Assembly (NCBI GenBank): GCA_037957365.1
Contig: JARHVA010000001.1
Span: 14,214,001 to 14,278,000, forward strand
Direction: 5' to 3'
From: Torreya grandis
Taxonomy: Eukaryota > Streptophyta > Pinopsida > Cupressales > Taxaceae
DNA length: 64,000 nucleotides
Part shown: positions 23,494 through 33,590 of the stretch, in pieces
Numbering within the stretch: the stretch's first letter is position 1
How the letters are laid out: each line of letters opens with the position of its first letter
Program-made: the position numbers and the translations under genes
Notes under the pieces: model-generated
Told to the model about the DNA's origin: nothing
Seen by the model: the letters and a program-made list of their open reading frames with translations, nothing else
The model's database searches: none

Positions 23494-24960
23494 TCAAGCT
23501 TCTTTCCTAGTTATCCTGAAAATCAATTAAAAAAAAATGGGGAAAATCTTTAAGCCTCTGACTTGACAACGTTAACTAACTCAGCAGACTAACAATAGTT
23601 ACCTGAAGCATTGAATGCCTAGAGCGGCTGTTATCTCCTGAATGACATTGATGGCAAAATGCATGTAAAGAGTAACTGTAACCAACCAAAGAATAGATAA
23701 TAGATTAAGGACATATGTAAAAATGTCAAGTTTTGAAACTCCTGTTGCAATAGAATTTTTGTAGTCCAGTTCAGCACCTGTAAAAGTGCAATATCCAAGT
23801 AGCAACCATCGCTCATCAAGGAGGGGAACTCTGTAGCAGACAACATCCACAAAATATACAAGTTTGAAAATTATTTTCCACAAGAAACTAAATGTAAATT
23901 CTCAAAAAAATACTATATTTCAATTCAAGCAAGTAAAACATACCCGCCCAAAATCTTTGCCGAAAGTGCATTTGCAATTGCTAGAGGAAGGAATAACAAT
24001 GACTGTAGCAAACAAGGCAAATTTAGAATAAAGAGAACAAAAAAGGCAATACCTAGAGACTCAAACCCTATATATTCATAACATGCAAATGAAACTACAA
24101 AGCTGTGCTGGGTCTTTAAACCCTATAGATTCATACCATGCACATGCCAGTCTTTAAACCCTTTGGTTCATCACATAAATGTGCCAAAATCATTCTCCCC
24201 TGCAAATTAAAATTAACAACAATGAATTTTGGAGGATAGAGGATTATTGCTTTTGCAATGTGCAACTACAAAATACAGATATAACCATACAAGTTACCAC
24301 ACAAAATTCAGAAAAAATAATTGCATTAATTTATCACATGTATAAAATTTTAAATACAAATACGTAAAATTATGATTCTGCACCTACTAGTCCGAATCTT
24401 TGGTGATATGAAACACCTTTGGAAATACCTTAAATCAAAAGTGTAAGCCAGTTGCAACCATAAACTTTTGGGATTAACATTAACTTACCACCATATATCC
24501 AAAGGCAAAGCCATTTCCCACCAACAACAAATGAGGTTGAGTAGCCAGCACATCAGATGGAGATAGCATTCCCCTATGGCAGCACTCGGATGGATAATTC
24601 AATAAATAGGTTAATTCTTTGTTAAATAAGTTAAATTTAGAGGCATTGCAATTTGCAGTCCACAAGACACGTTTATCTAATTCATACCATATTAAAACTC
24701 CTCCTAGAAGTGTGATGAATGGAAAAAGCTGCGGAGCAAACCCACAAAAGGTATCAGAAAATTTAACTGAAAAAAATTAAAAATTAGAAGTAAGAAGTTC
24801 CAACAGGAAATTGTGTTCCTTTAGAATTGAAATTAAACTTGTTCATGAGGACAAAACATTTAAAATATTCATCGAAAACCATGGCCAAAGATTCACCATA
24901 GCTAATGCATGGAGCATGTTTCCCTTTCTTGCCTGAACTACTTTGTAGACATTGTAGACA
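23494..24960 (-). CDS. AAPT: Aminoalcohol phosphotransferase (AAPT), 3' exons
   Basis: The enzyme transfers phosphocholine or phosphoethanolamine from the CDP form to diacylglycerol, the last Kennedy-pathway step, in the ER membrane. Eight exons on the minus strand join in frame: 24897-24960, 24688-24728, 24489-24573, 24137-24199, 23944-24002, 23778-23830, 23603-23675 and 23494-23515 (460 nt, 152 residues plus TGA). All introns are GT-AG. Diagnostic stretches are VYKVVQARKGNML, GRMILAHLCDEPKGLKTGMC, LAIANALSAK, VPLLDERWLLLGYC, INVIQEITAALGIQCF and the C-terminal ITRKEA, near-identical to angiosperm AAPT1. Hydrophobic segments such as FITLLGGVLIW fit the last membrane helices. This is roughly the C-terminal 40 percent. 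The catalytic CDP-alcohol phosphotransferase motif lies in the N-terminal half and was not found to 64000. Open frame and intact splice sites argue for function; a truncated copy cannot be excluded. Confidence 0.93.
24574..24687 (-). other. 114-nt stop-free intron within AAPT (exitron-like)
   Basis: Donor ATATG|GTATGA and acceptor CCATAG|GGGA. Splicing joins VLIW directly to GMLSPSDVLATQPH, which matches plant AAPT (LIWDYLSPINLIATYPH). Left in, the frame stays open, because 114 is divisible by 3 and there is no stop, and 38 residues would be inserted in a luminal or cytosolic loop after a membrane helix. Either reading is possible from DNA; homology favours splicing. Confidence 0.75.
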
Positions 24961-25200
24961 CTGAAATATGTTAAAAACAAATAAATGAATGAGATCTCCA
25001 GAATGAAACCATCTATTCAAGAAAAACAAAACATAGATAATCAAGAAGACAGCCTTTCTTAGAAGGGAAAATTTAACATCGTAGACACTGAAATATGTCA
25101 AAACAAATAAATAATGAGATCTCCAGAATGAAATCATCTATTTAAGAAAAACAAAACATAGACCGTCAAGAAGAAAGCCTTTCTTAGATGAGAAATTTTA
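24951..25200 (-). repeat. ~123-bp tandem duplication carrying a splice acceptor
   Basis: Copy 1 (24951-25074) and copy 2 (25075-25200) share GTAGACACTGAAATATGT.AAAA, GAGATCTCCAGAATGAAA.CATCTATT.AAGAAAAACAAAACATAGA and AGCCTTTCTTAGA. Copy 1 contains the acceptor TTTCAG|TGTCTACAATG of the first visible AAPT exon. Copy 2 retains TTTCAG|TGTCTACGATG at about 25087, but what follows is intron-like. Confidence 0.85.
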
Positions 25201-25500
25201 ACAAAATACCACAACATATTAGCCATCAGAACTAGAATTCATAAACCTGAAGGTTCTTGGCAATTGATTCGGCTCTGAGATTTAAAGCACTCAACACAAG
25301 CAATAATGCCCTAAGACAAATTAATGAAATTGTAAATATAGTTTGATCAATTCATTCAAGATATTATCTATATATTCATGATACAAAAACAGAGATCATC
25401 AGGAAGACTGCCTTCGTTAGAAGAAAAATGTTACCAAAACACCACAAGGATTTAAACATCAGAAACAGAGATTATAAACCTGAAGGATCCTGTCAATTGA
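25146..25500 (-). repeat. Second intronic duplication upstream of AAPT exons
   Basis: A block of about 125 bp (25146-25270) recurs at 25385-25500. Shared landmarks are the AACAAAACATAGA-like and GCCTTxxTTAGA motifs, ACCACAA, CATCAGAA and AT.ATAAACCTGAAGG.TC.TG.CAATTGAT. It partly overlaps the 123-bp tandem unit, so the intron has grown by stepwise local duplication. Confidence 0.7.
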
Positions 25501-25527
25501 TAGTAAAATAAAAAAAATTAATTAAAT

Positions 25528-25536
25528 ATTAGAAGC
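25528..25536. repeat. Target-site duplication, left (ATTAGAAGC)
   Basis: The nine bases ATTAGAAGC directly precede the DNA transposon and recur directly after it at 26520-26528. The 8- or 9-base length fits hAT or Mutator-like insertion. Confidence 0.8.
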
Positions 25537-26519
25537 TATGTTACCGATACAAGAATCGGATACATGGATACATGGATTTTTTTTGGGGGGATTGGATACG
25601 TTTTGGATACAGCCGTACAAAAATATATATAAAAAATTAAAAATATAAAATATATAGCCATATAAACAAAATTAACCACATAATATGCATAGAAGAAACA
25701 TAATAAGTTCAATAACCACAAAACATAATAATTCAATGCCAAATATCATAAAATTCAATTGTCGAACTTAGATTAGTCTTATTACAAGTACATAGTGCAA
25801 ATGTTACAATGTATGGACAAAAATAAAGACATAAGAAAATGCACTCTGCAGTTTGGTGTAGATTACAATGAGATGACCTGGTGTTAAATCAATTTAAGAC
25901 TAGGCCCTGTTCTCTTCTTTGAGCTTATTCACAAGTTGAGTTTTCGTATCATACCTGTGCAAATCATCTTACTGTATGTACAGCACAAAAAGAGTTCAGG
26001 AGAACCATATTTTTGGGACATAAAGGATAAGCAAAAAAAGACATTATCGATTTCAACCTCTCCCTCATCTTGATCATGTTACAGACATTTATTTCCTTTA
26101 TTTTGGCAAGGCTGAAACACGATCCAATAACTGAAAGACTTGCTGACATGCTCTGGCAACCTTCATAGCTGTTGTAAACAGCTCTAATAAAGAAGATACA
26201 GATGAATCGACTGAGGCTCATGTTTTGAAAACACAGCCAGCCATTGAAACTGCAGACAGGTTTTCATACTTTATTTTGTTTTTTGAAGTCCATGTTTGAC
26301 TTTTTAATAAGCAAAATTAAATTTAAAAAATTTATTAAAAAAAAAAAATTGGGCAGGAAACGCCCAGGGAGCATCCCTGGGCCTGCAGAAGCACCCGGGT
26401 GTTTCCGCAGGCCCAAGGATGCCCCGTGGACATTCCCCCCGTGTTTCCCCTGTGCTCTCATATCCAGGAGCATTTCCCTGCCGTTTATGGGCCCCCCAGG
26501 GGTGTATCCGGTATCATAG
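25537..26519. mobile_element. 983-bp non-autonomous DNA transposon (hAT- or MULE-like)
   Basis: The element is bounded by the ATTAGAAGC duplication. Imperfect terminal inverted repeats are TATGTTACCGATAC on the left and, reverse-complemented, TATGATACCGGATAC one to two bases inside the right end. Sub-terminal GGATACATGGATACATGG copies lie on the left. The right 175 bases (26345-26519) are strikingly GC-rich, with several GGGCC, CATCCCTGGG and GGATGCCCC motifs in both orientations. The middle is AT-rich. An 85-codon minus-strand frame (25964-26221) is not a known transposase. An 8-bp duplication would point to hAT, a 9-bp one to MULE. Confidence 0.8.
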
Positions 26520-26528
26520 ATTAGAAGC
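26520..26528. repeat. Target-site duplication, right (ATTAGAAGC)
   Basis: Exact copy of 25528-25536, placed immediately outside the right inverted repeat. Confidence 0.8.
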
Positions 26529-26570
26529 AATGATTATCTTGATTACCAGCTGAGAATTTGCAGTGTATGG

Positions 26571-26814
26571 AATTAGCATCATGTAAAGGAGAAGCTGCGA
26601 TCTGATCCATAATTATTGTCGATGTTTTGAGCCACCTCTTGGGCTCATCCTTCTTGTCCTGATGATGAGCCTTTCCTGTCTTGATGATGAACCCAACAGG
26701 TGGCATCATTCTTGTCCTGATGATAAACCTTTCTTGTCTTGATGATGAGGTGGCTCGGAACATCGACAATAATTATAGATCAGATCGCAGCTTCTCCATT
26801 ACATGATGCCAATT
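26571..26814. mobile_element. Foldback hairpin with 68-bp arms
   Basis: Arm 26571-26638 and arm 26747-26814 are reverse complements with only about six differences (GCATCATGTAAxGGAGAAGC, TGCGATCTGATCxATAATTA, TTGTCGATGTTxxGAGCCAC). The 108-base loop is itself a duplication of CTTGTCCTGATGAT(G/A)A.CCTTTC(C/T)TGTCTTGATGATGA at 26653 and 26711. It could be a foldback/MITE or a small-RNA precursor; no target duplication is obvious. Confidence 0.8.
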
Positions 26815-29040
26815 ATCTTAATGTTAAATGAAGCAATTTTGTTTCCTTCACATTGTTGGAGAAATGATCATCATATTTCACTTTCATGTTACCATGTTTC
26901 AGTCAAATCCATGTAAACAACAAAGCCATCTTCTTGATTGGAAGCATTGAAAAATCTAAAAGTCGGTTTTCTGGGTTCTTTGTTTCTTCATTTCCAATAA
27001 ATGACTAGCTTTAAAAAACACCCTTAGTATTATAGCAAGCCATAGTCAAACTTTCGTTCACTTATAATAGATCAAACAATTAGAGGCAATCCCCAATTTG
27101 ATCCAACTGGAAGGCTTAGGAAGTAAACTTCCATAATTCTCGAGTAAAATTTTCATTCTTGCCCAAAAACATGACACTACTATTGATATCTCAGGCTAAC
27201 ATGAGGAAAATCTTATTCACAAATCGGTACAATTTAATCCACACAAATTTGCACAAAGTTCAGTGGTCCAGGGATTCAAACAAGAGTACACATAGCTGAT
27301 TTTCAAATAATATGTAAGTTGATACAAAGGTGCACCATGCGGATTAGTTTTAAAATAAGTATATCATATAGTGACAATGAAACTTCCAATCCCTGGTACA
27401 CATCTCCTAGACGGTGTTTTGGGTATGGGAAAACATGGACAGCTACGTCTCCAAGCATCAGGAGACATTACCCACAAGTTTCCTGACTCTCCTGGAATGA
27501 CTTCAACAATTATGTGAAAAATCAATTCCCACCATTTCCTAACACTGCAATTGTGAAACTTTTATACTTAATTTTACTTTTTATTTATATATTTGACTTT
27601 TTTCTGTTTTGTCATCTTCCAGCATCTCCATACTAAAGCATTTTTTAATGGCATCCCTGTCCGAGTCCCAGTGTCCCACCACATCTACCGTTGACAAGTG
27701 ACTATGGTATATCTGCTTTTCTAGAAACTGGCTTGCAACTTGTTTAAACAAATGTCTTCCGGCCCATTGGAACTCTAGTAGCAACTCTCTTTAGTTACAG
27801 TGAAGGAATAGGTGAAAAGTTGGTAATAACAAATAGTAATTTTTCCCAGCATAATTGATGATACAGATGCTTTCTCTAAGCAATTTTCTGCATTCTGTCT
27901 CACTAACATGATATCAGAGCCATAGAACCCAGATTCAATACCTAACTATCTTTCTAGGATGATTTCAATAGCAAAGATTAGATAAGAATCCAAGAGGTTG
28001 AGGAATTAGGATTTTTTGTCTGCATAGTTGAGGCAGTAGCAAGCAAATTGAGATGCCCAAAGATTCATAGATACAAGGTCCAAACCCCTCATCAAAGAAA
28101 TTGCAACATGAGGGATGTCAACAACATTTTTGTTGTTGAATATTTTCGGTTTCAGCGGCAGACAAAGCTAAAAAAAATAAAAACCCTCCAACACATGTAA
28201 CACATTCTCTTCACTTCAGCCAAAAAAAAGGAAACAACTTTGGACAAGACCTTTAAGAAAATTGGCACTATGCAGGAAGGCTCAATAAGTCTACAACCAA
28301 CCACTACAGCATCTCCAAGGATGATTCAGATGTCCCTATCGTCACCCAATACAAGTTCCAGACAGGTGGCAATGGAAGGAAATAAAAAGCCAAACAAGGG
28401 GGAGCAATAACAGCCAGAACCAAAACAAAAAGTGATGCCTACACCATCAACCTATGTTCTAAAACTCCCGAGTAGTCGGGATTTTTTACCTAGCCTTGTA
28501 ATCGGCGCTCTTCTCACAAGCCGAGTAGCAGGGTTGGATTCATGAGTAGCAGGCTTGGATTCACAAGTAATGGTGAATAATTACTCATGATCACTCACAT
28601 GTCCAAGCCTGTTACTTGGCTGCTGACTGATTACAAGCTTTAGCAGAAAACAAAACGTCCTTTTTTTCATACAGCCACATTTTTATTCTGTTTTTGCTCT
28701 GCTAAGGCGATTTTTTGTCTTTTGCCAGATGATATTATGGTAACTTGATGACTACAGTCTAAAAGCATTGTACTCTTTTTTGGTCTAGAACTGAGCACTG
28801 TACACTTTTTTGGTCAAAAACTAATAGAAAATATATTTATGCATTCTGACCTATCTACATTGATTTTTCATGTCATTTAATAGTGTTTTACATGTTATTT
28901 AAATTTATTTTATGAATTTATATATTTTTTTAAGTAGCAATAAATTTGGTAAGTAATTGCTGAGTCTCTGAGCCTAATCAATATTTTAAGCTGCCAAGTT
29001 ATTTCTGAATACAAATTTTTGAACAATGGTAAACTATTAG
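26815..29040. other. Unassigned intergenic or deep-intron stretch
   Basis: No gene or well-supported element. A palindromic TTTTTGTTGTTGAA near 28125 is preceded by TTCAACAACA-like sequence. Around 28453-28560 there is CCCGAGTAGTCGGG plus two copies of GAGTAGCAGG.TTGGATTCA, a look shared with ends of some plant hAT elements, but no partner end was found. If AAPT continues upstream, this would be intron. Confidence 0.3.
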
Positions 29041-31170
29041 TAGGGAGAGCTTGCCTGCCACTGAACCCCACACATGGTGGGCAAATAAATCAGATGATCA
29101 CAAGTTGAAGGTGACATTACGAAGGGTTGGTGTACATAAAATTCTGCAGATGTCATACTTTAGTGCCAGAGACTTCAAGCTGTATTTGGTTCATATGAAC
29201 TCTAGTTATCATCAAAGCAACAAGTGTTCCTTCATGTGTTACATGGATAAGGACGTTAAAATCAATTATGCCACAGAAAAATTCCCTCAATTTGAAGTAC
29301 CTTCCCATGGTCAGTTGATTGGTAAGCCGAGAAGCAATCGCATGCCACAAAAGGCCAAAAACACTATTGTTGTCCAGATATTTGCATGCCTAATTTGACT
29401 ATTGCAAAGTTTGTTCGCATGTGGGCCCAGGGAAATAGGGTCCTTAAAATAGAATATTTGACTTCAGTAGAATGGTGTTTCCTACTGGATGTGATCTGTT
29501 GTCAGTTGGTGGGTGTCACAAGGGGATCTGACATTGCAGTATGGATGATCGACCATATGACTAGGTTACGTAGAGGTGAAGTCTAAGATTGGGAAGTTAT
29601 TGTCATCGAGATTCATGAATCCCTCTCTAAAAACCAAAGCTTTTTGTATGACCCAACATGCCATTTGGTTATTTCAAGATGTCACATATATTCAGTCTAC
29701 TTTTAAGGTTGACTTGACTTCTGACAACTCTTACAACCCAACTGGGCCATTCATATTTCAATGGAAGCATCTACGTATCCCCTTAGGTTAGGCTAAAATG
29801 ATATTTCAGAATGCCAACCTCCAAAAATTAGGATATAGGCTGTAGTTAATGAGTTGCCTATTTGGGAGGATTTGAGTGAAAAAGATTAAGGGAATTTTAG
29901 TAACACTAATGATGATGATGACGACAGTCACACACAATGGCTATTACAACTTGCTCTTACTTCTTTTGCCTGTCTACCCCCTACTTTCCCCCATGAGCCT
30001 GATTTCTTTTGCGCCACTAGTCCCTTCTGCTGTGTTCCCCACTAAGTCTGTTATGGTAACCCCACGGCCTACAATAGATGAAGCTCAATAAAAAATTAGA
30101 CCGGCTGAACCAATTGGGTGCACCAACTGATCCAGATTTCTAAGTCCCTCCAATCAACTATTTCCAGCCACGAGTAATCAGTGCATGAAACGGAGAAAGA
30201 GAATGTTCAGTTGGGGGATGAAGCAGAGAATTCGTTAGACACAGGTCCTGCTTAGACTGGGCTAAGTGATTCTCGAGCCACAGATAGTGTGTTCATTCCA
30301 CTATTTTTTCCTCAGCCAAACACTAAGAAATAATAAGAGACATTATTTCAACTTCAACAGAATATGGGGTCCTATGGCACAAAGTTTACCTGACATCTCC
30401 AATGCGGTCCAGTACTCAAGATGATATTGTCTCACAATCACAAGTGCTGTTGATTTTGGAGGAGGTAGTCCAGATTAGAAAATTTATGGAAGAAGAGTAT
30501 CACTGGAGTTTGCCACATTTTTATGAACCAAGGATGGTCTAAGCATAACACTCATGTGATGTCTCCACAATGGCTACCATCCAAGACATCACTCGCAGTT
30601 GCTCCTCCTATTCATTGAGCATTGGATTCATTACACTCTATTAAACATACTTTACACTCCAAATATTTGAAGTCCAGTCCACTGTCGTGAGCAACATCAA
30701 CTCAAAAAAACGGAAGCCAAAGTTGCTCTTAAAACTACAAAATTGCAGAATCAAATAGAGCAGTGTACTAGATTTTAGCAGCAGCTCGACCAGCAGACTA
30801 ATCTTCCACAGAGTCGGACTCAAAGGCATGTTATGTATTATTAGTAGGAACTGAGATAAGCGAAGGCTAGAATGGTTGAATTTCAGTTGGAGCAGAGTGT
30901 CAATAACAAGTTGAAGGGCAAGTTGTCCAAGGCCATGCGTATGGTCAACTGTTCATGAGAGCATGAGATTGTGGTGTAACATTATTTGAAACAACATTTT
31001 GAGGAGGCCTATGCACTTCGAGCAGAGTTACAACAGCTGAAGTTACAAATGGCAGCCTCTTTCAGATCATGCTCAGTTGCAGTAACACCACGGATGTCTT
31101 GTTCTTCCCTTCTGCCTATTCTTCTTTTGTTTGAATGGGTTATGTCAAAGGGACTCCGATTACTTTAAAA
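29041..31170 (+). pseudogene. Long decayed ORF with C-terminal coiled coil, family unknown
   Basis: From 29051 the plus strand carries one trail of coding-like frames for ~2.1 kb: FPQFEVPSHGQLIGKPRSNR and MPQKAKNTI (about 29280-29370), then CQLVGVTRGSDIAVWMIDHM (about 29500), ESLSKNQSFLYDP, and VDLTSDNSYNPTGPFIFQW (about 29710). A Pro/Ser/Ala-rich stretch (about 29950-30090) is followed by a long charged heptad-like region, with KLQNQIEQCTRF, QQLDQQTNLPQ and EEAYALRAELQQLKLQMAA (30700-31060). Many stops there are TAG where CAG (Gln) would fit the coiled coil. I do not recognise the family. A Gag-like protein of a non-autonomous retroelement is one possibility. Confidence 0.45.
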
Positions 31171-31714
31171 CAGGGAATAAACGTAGACCATTGCAATTAA
31201 TAAAAGTATTTTTTTTTGGTAGACGGCTTTGTCATAAATAGCATGATCAAAGTTGAGGTAAGGGCATTGATGTGACAAGTCCATGTACCAAGCAATTCTA
31301 TTGTAAATTACTTTATGCAATAAAAATGTCGGTTCACATATGTTCTTCCATGACATGGTATATATTTACTACTCTCCAACTGGTATTCCTTTGGTAGCAT
31401 ATCTTTTTAAAGCAAACATGAAGCATGGTTGAGAGGAAGAACTCACAGAGATGACGAAAATAAGTTGATCATTTTTTAAAATTTTCAAAGAATTCAAAGT
31501 TATAAATATAAAAATAAATTATTACCATGTAACCTTGTAGTATGAAAGTTTTATAAGATTTTCAAACAATCCCTATACCATGTTGATTAGCTATATGAAA
31601 GTATGTTGTAAAGTTTGGAGTATTAGCATATCTCGTGAAATATGGAACAAATTTGAGAAAATCCAATATATAATCATGATTTATATTTTCAAAATTAAAA
31701 GCTATACAACTTAC

Positions 31715-31920
31715 TCTATCCTCCCCATGGAAGCAGGTATGTTTCCCATTGAAAATGAAGCCTTACAAAGGTATATAGAATGCAAACACAAGCTGACTAA
31801 ACTAGAAAATGATAGACTTCCAATCATTGCCCTGCAATCGTGGTTAACTCATCTAGGTTTAAAAGGGGTTCAAAAAATGACTTTCAGAAATGGTTATCCA
31901 TGAAAATATAACTCTCTCAT
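31715..31920 (+). pseudogene. Possible non-LTR element C-terminal fragment
   Basis: The frame MEAGMFPIENEALQRYIECK, HKLTKLENDRLPIIALQSWL is like the region before the C-terminal CCHC finger of some non-LTR reverse transcriptases. The match is by general resemblance only; the finger itself is not here but a similar one lies at 39.5 kb. Confidence 0.3.
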
Positions 31921-32169
31921 GTGGAAAATGGAAATTAAAATAGTTTGGAATGATGAAAATATCAAAGATAAAGGAAATGCTACTATAAACACATCCTCAA
32001 TCCCAAACATGAACATCTGTTCTTTCCATACAAAAGGTTATGTTGGCAAAATTTTATGTCGCTGCGGTTTCTTGTTGATTACATTGACTTGCCCAACAGG
32101 CAGCAGCATGATTTTGAAACATTGGAGAGGTGATTTTCCTTTGCATTTGAGAGGAACAGCTCCCTCGTA

Positions 32170-33225
32170 GGATATGAGATTTTTGGAGTTTTTTAGTAAT
32201 TTTGATCGTAAAGTACGAAAAAAGAACAAAAAGGGAAATGGAAAAAGATGAAAATAGAAGAAGAAATGAGAAAGATGTAGGTGAGGTAAAGAAACCCACA
32301 AAAACACAGAGAACGGCCTGCATAACTTAGCTTTGATAAAATGGTTTGGAATCTTTCCTCTTGCAAGAAAACGAAAAGATTAACAGCAAATGAAATTTGA
32401 AAACAAAGATTGTTGTGAAACACAAAGTCTTCTTTTAATTCTAGTTGCATGTATTCAGGACAAGGTCTGTTCATGGGATTTCACAATACAAAGTCTACAA
32501 AACCTAGGGTTTGCATGCAATAAATAAAATGCTGGAATTTAATGGAATCTCATTTGATGAACAGCAAAACAGATTTCAAAAATGGAGGACATCTGATACC
32601 CAAAACAAAAAAATATATCTCACACATTCATTATCATTTCATTAATCAAATTCTTGAAAAGAACATGCAGTACACAAAGTTGCAGCCATCCCTCTCCAAG
32701 GCTGAGAGAAAAGAAAGAATGTGGTTACAATGAAAACAATATTTTTTGTACCCAAAAAGTGGTTGGGTAACTCCTCCTTGGTCTTAACTTAATCACAGAC
32801 TTCATTTTGACCTGACTTGTTCCAAATGGAGTTTGCCCACATTTAATGTTTAATATATACAGGCGCTTTTACCAAAGACATTACATGATAGCATTAATAA
32901 ATGTTCTTATGACTTTGCACATTTTTTAAATATAAACTCATTATAAAAAGAATTAACATAAAGTTGGTTGGGACCCACACAACTCTAGCTTCTTAGAATC
33001 AACGTTAACCTTAGCTGACATTAACTCAACTTGACATTCTTATTTTCACATTTATAGGCACTATTACATGATAGCATTGATAAATGCTTTTAAGACTTGC
33101 ACATTTTGATATTTGCTATTATTTCACAAATGAGTTCATTTTGACTCACTTGATGGTAAGTCATTTAACTTGGATTAACTTGGACCCGTGATCACTGGTC
33201 CTCCAACCCATTTAGGACACCAACA
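32170..33225 (-). mobile_element. LTR of an old minus-strand LTR element
   Basis: On the minus strand a TGTTGGTGTCC start at 33225 leads through sequence repeated at 38785-39051 (its first ~270 bases) and then sequence repeated at 35000-35410 (its last ~330 bases, e.g. ACAAAGATTGT, CAAAGTCTT.TTTTAATT.TAGTTGCATG, GAAACCCA.AA). Together the repeat pairs outline a ~1.05 kb LTR. The 3' border near 32170 is inferred. Confidence 0.5.
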
Positions 33226-33590
33226 TGCCTTTTAATGAACATTGTATCCTGAATCACTTGTCAGCCTAAAAAACTTTTTACATTCATGTTAGAGCAGCAC
33301 AAGATTTTTAAGCACATGATGTCACCAAAATATTTCAAAATATGTCAATCAAGTCCATTTGGCGATAGAGTCAACAATTTAACATTATTATCACCTCCTT
33401 GTTTCCATTTGGTTGCTCCTATGAAGTTACCTTCCTAAACTTGCCTTGTTCTTGATTTGTGCTTCATGTACTACATATTTACACTCAAGTTGACCTCCGA
33501 TTACTTACAGAATCACAATTAGGGGTGTTATCTTGTATTTTGAAAATCAAGTGATAATGATGGCTCTGGCTACATGACTGCATTCCCTAG
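33226..33590 (-). repeat. 3' internal end of the same element family, copy 1
   Basis: Shared with 39052-39390: GAACATTGTATCC, GTTAGAGCAGCA, CACATGATGTC, GATCACCTCCTTG.TTCCAT-like blocks and TTTACACT.AA.TTGA. On the minus strand both copies can be read as KQGGDxNxKLLTLxPNG followed by GDIMCxKxxCCSNxN, suggesting former coding sequence, but I cannot name it. Confidence 0.6.

Noticed and set aside
25230..25330. Possible extra AAPT exon between an AG and a GTTTATG on the minus strand
   Set aside because: The translation matches no part of AAPT and the segment belongs to an intronic duplication.
25964..26221. 85-codon minus-strand ORF inside the 983-bp transposon
   Set aside because: No transposase or host-gene similarity that I can recognise; length is compatible with chance in AT-rich DNA.
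32038..32474. Hydrophobic minus-strand ORFs resembling membrane proteins, with a twin at 35004-35324
   Set aside because: Both lie in the same repeated LTR-like block; Phe/Leu richness comes from a T-rich strand.
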